Shown here: positions 23,577 through 35,773 of the stretch, one piece after another | How positions within the stretch are numbered: the stretch's first letter is position 1 | Layout: every line of letters starts with the position of its first letter | Assembly: GCA_016946835.1 (NCBI GenBank) | Contig: JACVTC010000150.1 | Coordinates: forward strand, 1-64,000 | Direction of reading: 5' to 3' | Origin: Neocallimastix lanati (nom. inval.) | Taxonomy: Eukaryota > Neocallimastigomycota > Neocallimastigomycetes > Neocallimastigales > Neocallimastigaceae | DNA length: 64,000 nucleotides | Translations under genes and position numbers: made by a program | The notes under the pieces: model-generated | Database searches by the model: none | Seen by the model: only the letters and a program-made list of their open reading frames with translations | What the model was told of the DNA's origin: nothing

Positions 23577-23960
23577 AATAACATAAATAATTTATAAAAC
23601 TTCTCCCTAAAAGAGACATACTGAACCAAATTATATCATAATGTAATAAATAAAAATAATTAAAATATATATTAGTAAGATAAATCATGATAATAATATT
23701 AAATGTGTATAAAGTATTTTTAATAAAAACATAAATAATTTATAAAACTTCTCCCAAAAAGAGATAAACTGAACCTCATAATGTAATAAATAATTAAAAT
23801 ATATATATATTTGTAAAATAAATGTGTATAAAGTATTTTTAATAAAAACATAAATAATTATAAACCTTCTCCCAAAAAGAGATAAATTAAACCAAGTTTA
23901 ATCATAATATAATAAATAAAAATTAATAATTAAATATATGTATTAATAAGATAAATTATG
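23577..23960. repeat. Three degenerate repeats with CTTCTCCCAAAAAGAGATA core
   Basis: Cores at about 23600, 23748 and 23866 are embedded in shared flanks (ACATAAATAATTTATAAA before, AATGTAATAAATAA after). A fourth lone core (CTTCTCCCAGTAAGAGATA) lies at 58287. Confidence 0.8.
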
Positions 23961-25829
23961 ATATGATAAAAGATGGTATTTATCTTGTTTCCCATCCTTA
24001 TCTAATATACTAAATAAAATTATTTATAAGAAAATAATTAAATTCATTCAATAGAAATAAATTTATTTTATAACCTTTTACGTTATTAATTATTTATTAT
24101 AAAAACTTATAATACTAATTCTTAAGGTAATTAGTAAACCTCTACTAAACTTATCTAATTTTACAGGCTAATTAGTAACCTTTAAACATTCTTTTTATTA
24201 TTATCTAATTTTACTGGACAATTAGTAACATTTTATTAAATAAATATTTTCTATTCCTATTTATATTAGTTATCTAAATTAAAGTAATCTTTATAAACAA
24301 TAATTTTTACTAAAGTATTTAACATTTCTAAACAATTACATTTACAAGTTATTTTTATAATTTTATTAATATAAATTTTTTTACTATTTAACTATTTAAT
24401 AATTTTATACTTATAATCTATGTAACTTTAATATATTTATTTTAATTTATTATTATTTAAAGTTTCATTCTATATCAGATAATATCATCATAATGATATA
24501 ATTAAATGTGTATTAAATGTATTTTTATTCAAAACAGAGTATATAAATAAAAAATTATGACAATAAATTAAAAATTAAAAAAAATAAAATAAAATAACAT
24601 AAATAAATTTGAAAAAATAAATTAAATCTATAATTTATATTAATTATATATTAAGATTGTATTATCAATATAAATGATAATCAAAAGAATTTTATATCTA
24701 TTTATTTATCATATTAATACTTTTTACATTTAATTATAATAACATTTAATGATTTAATGAATAATAATTAATAGTATATTAAATTATAATTAAAAATATA
24801 TTAAATTATAATTAAAAATATATTAAATTATAATAATTAATGGTATATTAAATAATTATAATCAAAAGTATATTAAATTATAATAATTAATAGTATATTA
24901 ATTATTCATAGTATATCATTAAATCTTCATGAATTATTCACTAAATATTAATTAGAACAAAAAAAGTAATTTAAAAATTTTTTTACCTATAATTAATATT
25001 TTAATTAATGCACTAAAAGGTTATTTTTGCTTTGCGTTGTTTTTGTGTATGTTTTATAATATTTGTTTTATATACAACTTATATATGTTTTATACACATT
25101 ATAACATTTATATTAATACAGCTTATTATCAAAGAAATAGTGAGTACTTATTAATATCTTAAGAATTATTAATTTGAAGGGATAGATTTATATTGATTTT
25201 AATCATTATTTATTTATTTAAGGAGAATTTGAATAATATTAATATAAATATTACATCATTTATTTTTCAAATAATATAACTTAAATCTTTAAAATATAAT
25301 AAAATGTTTACCATCTCCAGTGAAATAATGACTCAATTTTATGCATATTCATATTTTCTGTATATAATAAAAGTATTTTAAAACTTTAATTTTTAAAATT
25401 TTTGCTTCTGATATTATGATAAATATTTAAATATTATTTAAAATTAAATATAGATTATTATAATTTTTAATTTATTTTGTACAAATTGATAAACATACTT
25501 ATATATTTATGTAATAAAGTTTTTCCACAAAAAAATGTTTTTTTTTTTTTGTTTTGTTTTCCTTGGAATTACTTTTTTCTTATTTAATTTCCTTTTTTTA
25601 TTAGTTTTTAAAAAGATAAACATTAATTACATTTTGAATTAATCAATGAAGTTATACTCTTTAAGGTACTAAATAAGGCTTAAATATTAAAAGTTTTCAA
25701 CAATTAGTTATGATTGTCTACTTTAATATATAAACTTTAAATATAATAATATATATATTATATAAATTAGAAATAAAAATTTATTTCAAATAAATTTATT
25801 CTCCCAAGATGTTTTTTCTTACAAATGAA

Positions 25830-26130
25830 GTTGGTACTAGCTCGCCATCGTAGGTATTTCTATTGCTAGACTATATAATTGATACTTCAGAGAGCACTTG
25901 ATCTGTAAGAGGATTGGTGTAATTGTTCCTCCCTTGATGATGGTTCAAATACCACTGAAAAGAAGCCCGTTATATATAGGCAATGTCTTTCATAATAAAC
26001 TTACTTAGAGAGAGATCCGAGTCGACACCGAAACATTACGGTAAAAAATACAATGACAGTCTGATACATTTAAGGGAGAAGATGGAAGCCCTATTATCCC
26101 TCTCGTTAATCCTAGTTCAAAAAAAAAATT
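25830..26130 (+). mobile_element. Possible poly(A)-tailed SINE-like element
   Basis: A GC-richer island in the desert, ending in two A-runs (26119-26143). It has a box-A-like TAGCTCGCCATCGTAGG near 25839 and a box-B-like GGTTCAAATACC near 25945. That spacing is long for a plain tRNA. It has no ORF and no convincing target duplication was found. Confidence 0.45.
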
Positions 26131-26139
26131 ACAAAAAAA

Positions 26140-27171
26140 AAAAAGATTAAAAAAAAATAAAATTAAATTAAATTATATAAAATAAAAAATAAATTAAATT
26201 AAATTAAATTAAATTAAAAAGTAAAATAAATCAAATTAAATTACAAAATAAAATAAAATAATAAATAACAATACAAATAATTTTTAAATATATAAAAATA
26301 TACATATATATTTTATATAAATAAATTAAGTATGAAGTTAATTTAACATTCCAAAAAAATAAAAATAAAAATAAAAATGAATAGAGAATAAATAGAATAA
26401 AGAAAAAAGAAAAAAGACAAATAAAACAAATTAATAAACCATTTTTTTATTTATATTTGATATTATTTAAAAGATTCATATCTTTTACAAAAATATAATA
26501 CTCATACATAGTTTAATTTATTTATAAATTAAAATATATTAATTATTAAGAATTCACATAATGATTAATTAATTCTTAATTTTTTATTAGTAATTCTATC
26601 TTTCCTTTCATTGGTGATCTTTAATATATTCTATTTAAAATAATATTTAAATAAATTTTTATATGATATGATTTTTTAATACATACCTTATTTAATCATT
26701 TATATTTTGTAAAATAAACAAGGTTACATTCTTAATTTATTTGTAATTTAAAATAAATTTATTTTAAATATATTATTAATGTTTAATTTATATTTACTAA
26801 TCATATGTAATTCTATTAACTTTTACTTATAACTTAATCTTTTATGATTCATTTTTTAAATAATTTATTTGTTGTATTTTTTATAAGAAATAAAGTTTGT
26901 ATTAATAATTTGTTTTTGATTTTATTAATAATAAAAAATAAAAAAAATAAAAATATATAAATAACCCATTTTTTTCTATTCTCTTTTTTTAAATCCAAAA
27001 ATTAATTATTTTTTTTAAGAAGTTTAAGATAATTAATTTAATATTATAAATAAATATAGAAAATATTTTTGATAAATATTTTTATATATATTTTGTTGTA
27101 AATATTATAAATCAAAAAAGTTTTAAATTTTTTTCTTAAAAAAAATATATAAATAAAAAATAACTAATAAA
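26140..27171. other. AT-rich region upstream of the xylanase gene
   Basis: No gene. It starts with (AATTA)n-type tracts. The promoter of the xylanase should lie within the last few hundred bases. An A/T-rich TATATAAATAAA lies about 30 bp before the ATG, but no regulatory site is recognised. Confidence 0.5.
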
Positions 27172-29049
27172 ATGGTTAGAGAATTATTTCAGTGGCGTAA
27201 AGTTGCCACTAGTTTAGTTTTAGCTGGACTATTATTTACTAACAAAAGTAGTGCTATTGATGCCTGTCAACAAACTCAACAATTAAGTGGTGGTAGAACT
27301 ATCTACAACAAGAATGAAACCGGTAGAGGTAATGGAAATTACAGATACGAAATCTGGCGTGATGGTAACGGTGGTGAATTAACCCTTTACCCAAAGGATG
27401 CTTGTTTTAAGGCTTCCTGGAACAACGCTGGTGATTTCTTAGGTCGTGTTGGTCTTGTTTGGGATAACAAGCCAAATTATAAGAACCTTGGAGGTGATCT
27501 TATTGCTAACTACTCTTACAAGAAGAGTGGTAACGATGGAGGTACATATTCCTACGTTGGTATCTACGGTTGGATGGATAATCCACAAATTGAATACTAT
27601 GTTGTTGATGACTGGCTTCATAACAGAGGTGCTCCAGGTGGTTCTTACATGGGTTCACAAAAGGGTACCATTAATGTTGATGGTGGTACATACAAGGTTT
27701 GGACTGGTACTCGTACTGGTGCTTCTAAGTGGGGTCAATCTACCTTCACTCAAATTTTCTCCGTTCGTACTCAACAACGTACTTGTGGTCAAATTAACAT
27801 TTCTGAACATTTCAGACAATGGGAAAAATTAGGTATTAGAGTTGGTCAACTTATGGAAGCTCAAATTTTAGCTGAATCTGGTGGTGGTTCTGGTTACGTT
27901 GATTTCACTTACGCTACTGTTGAAATTGGTAGTGGATCTTCTAGTGGAAATGGCGGAAACGGAGGAAATGGCGGAAACGGTAACCAAAATCCATGGGGAG
28001 GACAACAAAATCAAGGTCAAGGTCAAGGTAATAGCAATAGCAATAGCAGTGTTGATAGCAGTGAAGTTTGTAAACAAACTCAACAATTAAGTGGTGGTAG
28101 AACTATCTACAACAAGAATGAAACCGGTAGAGGTAATGGAAATTACAGATACGAAATCTGGCGTGATGGTAACGGTGGTGAATTAACCCTTTACCCAAAG
28201 GATGCTTGCTTTAAGGCTTCTTGGAACAACGCTGGTGATTATTTAGGTCGTGTTGGTCTTGTTTGGGATCAATATATTAATTACAAGAATCTTGATGGTG
28301 ATCTTGTTGCTAAGTATAACTACAAGAAGAGTGGTAACGATGGAGGTACATATTCCTACGTTGGTGTCTACGGTTGGATGGATAATCCACAAATTGAATA
28401 CTATGTTGTTGATGACTGGCTTCATAACAGAGGTGCTCCAGGTGGTTCTTACATGGGTTCACAAAAGGGAACTATTACTGTTGATGGTGGTACATACAAG
28501 GTTTGGTCTGGTACTCGTACTGGTGCTTCTAAGTGGGGTCAATCTACCTTCACTCAAATTTTCTCCGTTCGTACTGAACAACGTACCTGTGGTCAAATTA
28601 ACATTTCTGAACATTTCAGACAATGGGAAAAATTAGGTCTTAGAATTGGTTCTGTTATGGAAGCTCAAATTTTAGCTGAATCTGGTGGTGGTTCTGGTTA
28701 CGTTGATTACACTTACGCTACCGTTGAAATTGTTAATCCAAATTCCAATAACAATAACAATGATCAAAAGAACGATGATAAAGAAGATGAAAAGGTCGAC
28801 ACAACTTGTTGGTCTAAGAAACTTGGTTATCCATGCTGTTCAAATAAGAATGCCTCAGTTGAATACACTGATGGTGATGGTCAATGGGGTATTGAAAATG
28901 GTGATTGGTGTGGTATTGTTAGTGGTGGTAAGAGTTGCTGGTCTCAAAGACTTGGATATCCATGTTGTACCAATAATTCAGCAGTTTACTTTACTGATAA
29001 TGATGGTAAATGGGGTATTCAAAATGACGACTGGTGTGGTATAAACTAA
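27172..29049 (+). CDS. xynA: Bi-catalytic GH11 endo-1,4-beta-xylanase with two dockerins (625 aa)
   Basis: A secreted enzyme that cuts internal beta-1,4 links of xylan. The signal peptide is about 1-29. GH11 domain 1 is about 33-252 (nucleophile E141 in IEYYVVDDW, acid/base E235 in ILAESGG). A Gly/Asn/Gln/Ser linker follows. GH11 domain 2 is about 301-520 (E409, E503). An Asn/Asp/Lys linker leads to two Cys-rich dockerins at about 546-584 and 589-625 (CWS..LGYPCC, W..GDWCG). These are the CBM10-type dockerins of anaerobic fungi and would dock the enzyme on a cellulosome scaffold. The two GH11 domains are a direct DNA duplication offset by 804 bp. Coding DNA is far GC-richer than the flanks, as in highly expressed genes. 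The symbol follows the xylanase A of Neocallimastix, which has the same twin-domain plan. It is intronless. Confidence 0.97.
   Translation: MVRELFQWRKVATSLVLAGLLFTNKSSAIDACQQTQQLSGGRTIYNKNETGRGNGNYRYEIWRDGNGGELTLYPKDACFKASWNNAGDFLGRVGLVWDNKPNYKNLGGDLIANYSYKKSGNDGGTYSYVGIYGWMDNPQIEYYVVDDWLHNRGAPGGSYMGSQKGTINVDGGTYKVWTGTRTGASKWGQSTFTQIFSVRTQQRTCGQINISEHFRQWEKLGIRVGQLMEAQILAESGGGSGYVDFTYATVEIGSGSSSGNGGNGGNGGNGNQNPWGGQQNQGQGQGNSNSNSSVDSSEVCKQTQQLSGGRTIYNKNETGRGNGNYRYEIWRDGNGGELTLYPKDACFKASWNNAGDYLGRVGLVWDQYINYKNLDGDLVAKYNYKKSGNDGGTYSYVGVYGWMDNPQIEYYVVDDWLHNRGAPGGSYMGSQKGTITVDGGTYKVWSGTRTGASKWGQSTFTQIFSVRTEQRTCGQINISEHFRQWEKLGLRIGSVMEAQILAESGGGSGYVDYTYATVEIVNPNSNNNNNDQKNDDKEDEKVDTTCWSKKLGYPCCSNKNASVEYTDGDGQWGIENGDWCGIVSGGKSCWSQRLGYPCCTNNSAVYFTDNDGKWGIQNDDWCGIN
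27278..28730 (+). repeat. Intragenic 804-bp-offset duplication (twin GH11 domains)
   Basis: 27278-27926 and 28082-28730 are aligned at a constant 804-bp offset with very high nucleotide identity, including synonymous positions. That indicates a recent duplication or ongoing gene conversion between the catalytic domains. Confidence 0.9.
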
Positions 29050-29629
29050 ACTATAAGTAATCGTAACTTTTGAAATAGAAAATAATAAAATGAACAAAAT
29101 TAAGAAATACCTTTTTTCATATAATTATTAATAATTAATATTAATTAAAGTATTTATTTTTATAAATTAAAAAAGAATAATTTTGAATAACAAAAAGAAA
29201 ATATGACAAAAGAGTAAAGAAAACATAAAGAAGAAAATAATAAAAAAAATTAATAAATAAATGAATAGAGAAAATTAAAAAAAAATAATATTTAAAAAAA
29301 AAAACGAAGTATTTTGAAGTTTATTAAATAAAAGAAAATAATAAAAGAAAAATTAAATAATAAATAGTGTTTTTGGTACTTTAAAATGTAATGTTTAAAG
29401 TTTTAATGTGTTATTTATGAGTTTTGTTAATATAAATGATTGTTAATTTTTATGTTTATTTTGGAAATTATTAGTTTTAATGATAATAGTTATTTGTTAA
29501 ATTATAAGAGTAATTTGGAATAATTATTAGCTTTAATGTAAAGTATCTTTGGTAAAGAGGATGTTAAGTTCGAGTAAATTATATTTAATTATTGAAGATA
29601 GTATTAGAATAAAATGAAATTTTATAGTT
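29050..29629. other. AT-rich 3' flank of the xylanase gene
   Basis: No gene. AATAAAATG just after the stop may be the polyadenylation signal. From about 29370 the sequence becomes T/G-richer, leading into retroposon fragments. Confidence 0.5.
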
Positions 29630-29709
29630 AGGAGAAGGAATGTTTATTGTATGTGAAGTGGTACTAGTTATATAATTTTTCTTCTTGGTGAAAGAGAAAC
29701 AAATATTAT

Positions 29710-29740
<31 letters not shown>

Positions 29741-30446
29741 TTAAATTATAAAATAAGGATCTTTTTAAAGTTTACAATGATAATTGAAATCGTAGTAATT
29801 TAAGTAATTTTCTGAATAATGAGTGTGTAAATATATATGTGACGTGGTACCGATTATATAACTTTCTTCTTGGTGGAAGGAATGTAAATATAATAGATTT
29901 AAATTATAAAAAGGAATGGAATATTTTGTTTAAGAACCAAATCATTTCTGGTGATTATTTAAAAATGTCATTCTTGGTGCGATCTGCGGCTCTCTTTACA
30001 GAAATTATGCCTCTGGCTAGTACTCGGCAAGGGTTACTATTCCGAAAGTATAAATGCAAACTAACCAGGAGCATCAACGCTGAAAATGCAGTAAGACAGG
30101 CTAGCAGAGCCAACTCCTCTGAAGGAGAAGACCATAATTTCTTTCAGATAGTCAATTCAAACCCTAATTCATAAGAAGGTGAGGTTCGTTGCATTTGAAC
30201 TTTTTTCTGAATTTATTTATACACTTATTTTTTGATTATTACTGTTTATTTCACGTTACTATTTCATTTATTATTATGTTCAAATTGGACAAATAATATT
30301 TATTTATTATATTAATTCTGTGTTTTTTTTAATTTTTATTATAATTAAAAGTATTCATGTACTTTATATAAGAATAAGAATAAATAAATAAAGATTAAAG
30401 TTCGCAAATAATTGAGGCTTTAAAAAAAAAAAAAAAAAAAAAAAAA
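29630..30446 (+). mobile_element. 5'-truncated LINE fragments with poly(A) tails
   Basis: A first short piece (29630-29742) ends in poly(A). A second (about 29830-30446) repeats its opening (GTGGTAC..GATTATATAAC..TTCTTCTTGGTG) and continues to a 3' UTR with AATAAATAAA and poly(A) at 30422-30446. The segment 30060-30444 is closely matched at 49214-49570 and partly at 31031-31380, so it is the 3' end of one LINE family. The 111-codon frame at 29839-30174 is a fragment of the retroposon, not a host gene. Confidence 0.75.
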
Positions 30447-31030
30447 TTAGATTCATAAAAGGATTATAATAATAACGTTTATTATTTTATATTGAGTACA
30501 TATCTTGGTGGGCATTCAATATATGAAAAAAATTAAACTTAATGATGTGGAACAAAGATAATTAGTTGACAATATTTTTAAACAAAGTTCAACTTTGTCG
30601 ACTGTTCCGTATCGACTATTCCGTATTTTGTGAAGATTGCGGAGTTTCTAACAAACGTAATACCATTAATTTGTTAATCTTTTTAGATTGATGATGAAAT
30701 GGTATTCCCGTTGAATCTACCGTTGCTAAGAGCGTCGACGTCGAAATGATAAGGTATGGATTTTTACCTCCCGGTGAAAGATCTGATACAGATTCGATTG
30801 ATAACATTAATACTGAAATTATTACTCGCAATGATGAATGTAGTGTTATCATCGGTGAAAGGGAAAAAGTTAGAAACTATTGATTCTAACACACTTTTAT
30901 TAATTATTATAATATATAATATTTTCATTTCATGTATTTCATTTATTTTTTTATTTTTTCATTTAAATTATATAATTTTTATCATTATTATAAATTAAAT
31001 AAAGTTATTCTTTAAATCAAAAAAAAAAAG
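30447..31030 (+). mobile_element. LINE 3' fragment, second in the array
   Basis: It carries AAGAGCGTCGACGTCGAA at 30728, shared with the LINE at 56968. Read forward, this gives the coding tail KSVDVEMIR, against KSVDVELIR in the longer LINE. It ends with AATAAAG and poly(A) at 31019-31030. Confidence 0.75.
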
Positions 31031-31310
31031 GCTAAAAATGCAAAAAGGACAAGCTAAAGGAATTAATGCCTTTGAAGGAACAGATCATAATTTCTTTCAA
31101 AGAGTCAATTCAAATCCTAATCCATGTAGAAATGAGGTTTGTTGCAAATGAACTTTTTTCTGAATTTATTTATACAGTTAATTTTTGAATATTAATTTTT
31201 TTTATTTCATGTTACTATTTTAAATATTATTATTATTATGCTCTAATTGGATAAATAATTTTTCTTTTTTTTTTTTTTTTGGAATAAAAAATATTTATGT
31301 AATTAATATA

Positions 31311-31341
<31 letters not shown>

Positions 31342-31380
31342 AGTTTAAAGTTCGCAATTATTGAGGTTGTAAAAAAAAAA
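31031..31380 (+). mobile_element. LINE 3' fragment, third in the array
   Basis: A diverged copy of 30080-30446: CATAATTTCTTTCAAAGAGT, then a 3' UTR with CTGAATTTATTTATACA and GTTCGCAATTATTGAGG, then poly(A). It directly follows the poly(A) of the previous fragment. Confidence 0.75.
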
Positions 31381-32529
31381 CAAATATATCTATATATATA
31401 TAAATTAGGGACTATTAACATAAACTTTATTTTATTTTTACTTTTATATTAATAATATTTGCTTAAAAATTAACATTTGATATATCTCATATTAATATAT
31501 ATGTTAAAATAATAATTATAATAATTTCAAATTCATTATAAATATATATAATTAATTATTAAATAATTGTTGTTAAATAAAAATAGGGTTAGAAATATTA
31601 ATTAAAAATAAACTAGGGTTAGAAATATTAATTAAAAATAATATAAAATAATAATAGTATATTTATTTTTAATTTATATAATTTAATTTTTTATATTGAA
31701 AAAAAAAAAAAAAAAAATTTTAGCAGTATATTAAGTTCTACATATTTCAATTGGTATTAGTTGTCTGTCGTGGCTGGGATAATATGATCAGACTTACAAA
31801 GGAAAGTCTAAAAAAAAAAAAAAAAAATACATATTTTAATTTTTTATATTTTTATTTTATTTTAGTTTAATTTTTTTTTTTTCTTTTTTATTTATTATTA
31901 TTTTATTAATAAAAAAAACTCATCACGTAATTTATTTTAAGAACAATTAATTAAATAGTTAGCTATAATTAAATAGCATAAAAAAAAAATATTTCTTTGA
32001 ATTAAGAGAAGTTTGTGAGAAAGTTATTGGATAATTTTAAAAGTATATTCTTGTATTATTATTTTTACTTTAATGAATATATGTAATTATAATAATAAAA
32101 ATAAATAAATAAATAAATAAATAGTTTAATATTAATAATAATAAATAAATATATTATTTTTTAAACGTTAAAAAATAAAATAATTTCATATTTTTTTTTT
32201 AAATTATGAATCACAAATAAAGAATAATTTTATAATTTCATAAACATTTTTTAAAATATATAAAACCAGATATACTTTTATAGAAAATTAAATTAAAATT
32301 TTCTATTAAAAACAGAAATAAACATAAAAATTGAAATCGGTGAAACCAATTGAGGAAAAAAACAAATTATAGTTAATAAAAAATATAATAAAATAAATAT
32401 AATTTTTCATTTAAAAAAAAAAAAAAAAGAAAAAAAAAATTTCAAAAGTATATTAGCTTGCACTGAATATAAAACTTTATATAAATGAAAATCTTTTATT
32501 ATTTTAAATGATAAAAATGTGTATTTAAC
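31381..32529. other. AT-rich region with a short retroposon
   Basis: No gene. A 31-bp direct repeat (TAGGGTTAGAAATATTAATT at about 31586 and 31617) and the small element at 31748 are the only structures noticed. Confidence 0.5.
31748..31827 (+). mobile_element. 80-bp poly(A)-tailed retroposon fragment
   Basis: A short GC-richer sequence ending in poly(A), flanked by the 9-bp duplication TACATATTT (31739-31747 and 31828-31836). It is probably a heavily 5'-truncated SINE or LINE copy. Confidence 0.6.
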
Positions 32530-34465
32530 ACATGACGGCTTACATAATCATCTCGAAAAAAGAATTTGATTCATCTCTAACTATAATAAAACATAAAATT
32601 AAAGAAGAAATAAGTAAAAGTTCAATTCTTTTGAATATAAGACCTAATTACAACGATGATCCAAATGAACATTGATAATATATGCAAAACATCAAAGGCC
32701 AAAAAATGAATACTCAAAAACAAGAAAATAACTGGTATACTGAAAAATCAAAGTTATGATTATATTTGAAAATTATTTGGACATACAACTGAAAATTGTA
32801 GTATCAACGCAACAAACCAACCCTGGTGTTAACCCCAAAAAAAAAACTAATGTAAAAGCAAAGATCTTAGAAACAATAAAAGAAATTCAAAATATTATCA
32901 TGGTAAAAAGAAGAGATGTAACAAATGTTGAATATGAAGAAAATCCAGAAACCGAAAACGAATCATTTCAATGAAATTAGACCCATATTTGAAAATAACA
33001 CAGACAATGTTGAAATAATTGATAACAAGAAACTTCTTGTAGAAAATAGAAATGTTATATATCAATATAAACATAGAAACCATAGTGAAATAATATTGAC
33101 AATAGTCAAGGAGACAATAATACACAGAATTTTCAAAAATAATGACGATACCGTAATTTGGATCTATCATATTGGACGTTATGATCACATTACCCACAAT
33201 AAGGAATTACCCACAAATTTTTAAAAAAAAAGAAAAAAGTAGAAATGAGATAGGCAAAACAACTCTATATGAATTTTTGATGGCATTGGTACTTATGAAG
33301 GTAGTATTAATAGGAGATACATTAAACTCAAGAGCAAAATACTATTCAAAGCACATCAACAAGAACTTATTTAGTGGAATAAGATTGGCAAGATCTGGAT
33401 ATGTAAATGAAGTTTCCAATCGTAATGGCACATCTTCCCTCCTTTGAAGGGATGGATATAATAACAAAAAAAAAAAAAGAATGTAATTGGAAAATTTATT
33501 ACGAATGAACTTTATGTTGTGCAAATATATTTGATATTAAAAGCCCGGACACCTTTATCACGAAGATTTGGAAAAATATTTATAAAATCCAACTACAAGA
33601 TAAAATATTAAAAAACTGATAATGAGAAGGAGTTCAAGAATAAGAGAGTAGAAAAATTATAGCAAAAAAAAAATAATTCATTCTTTTTATTCATGTGTAT
33701 ACACTTAAAATGGGGGAAAAACAGATTTTGTTAGGGATAATAATAATAATAATATTTCTCTTGGTTTTGAGAAAAGTATTAAATGGATTACTAATAACTA
33801 ATTTTATTTATTTATTTATTTTATTTTATTTTATTTTATTTTATTTTATTTTATTTTTTTTTTTTTTAATTTTAATATAATAATATATGGATTTTTTTTT
33901 TTTTTTAAAAATAAATTCAAATATTTAAATTATACTAAAAAACTATAAGTTAATTTATAACGGAATATGTGTAATTATTATTTTTACAAACACTTAGGAA
34001 GAGATACTAAAGAGAAAAAGTCAACTTGTGGACAAATAGTTCTTATGGGTAAAAGTCCAATATGTTGAAACTCTAAAAAAAAAAATAATCCCCTGTAACA
34101 ACTTCTACTATGGAAGCTGAATATATAAGGACTTTAAAATGCGTATTATGGATAAGAAGTGTCATATTTGAATTATTTAACCTTAAAAAACAAATAACTT
34201 ATTTATGCAGACAATTTATCGAGCAAGACAACAATAGAAAAGGGTGAGTTTAATTCAAATTTCAAACATATTAATATAAAAAAGTTTTACTTTAATAAAG
34301 ATACCTTTATAAAAAAAAAAAAAAAAAAAGAATAACACTCGAATATATTCAAACTGAATACATGCTTGCAGACGCTTGAACTAAAAATAATAATGGACTA
34401 AAAATGACTAAATTCACAAACGTAATTTTTGACAAAAAACAGAGAATTGAGTTTTGAGAGGGGAA
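32530..34465 (+). pseudogene. Decayed Ty1/Copia retrotransposon (gag-pol relic)
   Basis: No long frame survives, but ordered Copia motifs can be read across many stops and shifts. First are Gag-like residues (32560-32670). Then comes a broken zinc knuckle, .. K L F G H T T E N C, with the second Cys turned into TGA (about 32757-32800). Next is an integrase-core piece with TDNEKEFKNKR (about 33615-33650). Last is an RNase H piece with STCGQIV, SPICWNSK, TMEAEYI and KHINIK (about 34010-34285). The reverse transcriptase region is missing, so there was a large internal deletion. The frame at 32756-32974 is a chance remnant. Confidence 0.75.
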
Positions 34466-34922
34466 TGTTAATAAATAAAGAATTTGACATTTTTTATTTT
34501 ATTGTTTAAATAAATTAAATTTTAATTAAAAAATATTTATCTTTATATTTTTTGTTGTATTACATTTTCGTTATATAAATTCATTGTTTTGAACTTTATT
34601 GTATTAAACTTTATTTATTAATGTAAAATTAATAATGTAATTATGAATTATAAAATTTACTAAAAATAACATGAGTTTATTTAGGAGTTAAGTTATGGCT
34701 TGTATTACAATAAAATTTAATAGTTAATTTGTATTCTGCTTCATAATTATTATTTATATTTAAAGAGATAAATATAATTAGTAAAGGTTACTTTACAAGT
34801 ACATAAACAAAGTAACAAATTGGTTTCGTCTTGTATAAATTTTTCTTTAAACTATAGTGAAGATAGATTATGTCATGATATGAAAATTAAATAGGTTCTT
34901 TACTACTTATAATTATTAAACA
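34466..34922 (+). repeat. Candidate 3' LTR of the Copia relic
   Basis: A purine run AGAGGGGAA (34457-34465) is directly followed by TGTTAATAA, as expected for a polypurine tract and LTR start. A matching inverted end TTATTAAACA occurs at 34913-34922. No second LTR copy was found upstream, so the end is tentative. Confidence 0.5.
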
Positions 34923-35192
34923 TCCAGTGATATATTTATATATATTTTTATTATATTTATATATATAGTATTGTTCATTGAATTATACAGGTTCCAGATT
35001 GTTAATAAACAGTATAGGCTTATATACTCTCTAAAATAATATGCGGATACAGATATATTTTTGTAATTCTTTTTATTAAATTTAATCAAAAAAAAAAAAA
35101 AAAAAAAAAATTATAAGATAAAAAATAATATGATAAAATTATAATTAAAATTTGTTAAAAAAAAAAATTATTAAAAATAAAAATAAAGATTA

Positions 35193-35232
<40 letters not shown>

Positions 35233-35708
35233 ATAAAAAAAAATATATATATATATATAAATAAAAATAAAGATAAAAAATTAAATAAATAAATAAATAA
35301 AAACAATATATTTAAATATAAAATTTATATTATTTACAGAAACACTAAGGATTATAATTTAAAATACTTTGGTGCCTTTATTCAAAATATTAAATGAAAA
35401 ATAATGAATAATAAAAATTAAGCTTTTTAAAATATTTTAAAAAAGAAAAAAAATTATTTGACTTTTTACTTTTGTATATATATATATTTAAAATATATTT
35501 AAATTTTAACTATATATCATAGTTTTCTCTTTTATTAGATTTAAAATTTTGAAAGTTAATTTTTTAAAAAACTATTTTAAAAAATGTAAAATCTTTATTA
35601 AATTCTTAAAAATAATTTACAATTTTTTTTTTTTTTTTTTTTTTTAAAAAATTTTCTGTTAGAAAGAAAGATAAAAAAAAAAAAAGATTCTGAACATAAT
35701 AAAATATA

Positions 35709-35742
<34 letters not shown>

Positions 35743-35773
35743 TTAAATTAAATAAATTAAATATATATGAAAA
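34923..35773. other. AT-rich region upstream of the second receptor gene
   Basis: No gene. It includes GGTTCCAGATTGTTAATAAA at 34991, which matches one arm of the hairpin at 51541-51629, and a (TA)n tract at 35192-35224. Confidence 0.5.

Larger units (their letters stand above)
20690..25800. other. 5-kb gene desert
   Basis: No frame with real coding character on either strand. Base composition is extremely AT-rich. It contains a hairpin repeat (21190-21264), a three-copy degenerate repeat (23577-23960), a short repeat with AATTAGTAA cores (about 24125-24240) and a repeat of ATTAATAGTATATTAAATTA-like units (about 24755-24910). Confidence 0.6.

Noticed and set aside
27439-29044. Alternative frames inside the xylanase
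   Set aside because: Shadow frames; duplicated in parallel only because the gene has two GH11 copies.
29839-30174. Host gene of 111 codons
   Set aside because: The same sequence recurs at 49214 and partly at 31031 with poly(A) tails, so it is LINE-derived.
32756-33447. Small genes of 72-99 codons
   Set aside because: Fragments of the decayed Copia element; conserved motifs cross frames and stops.
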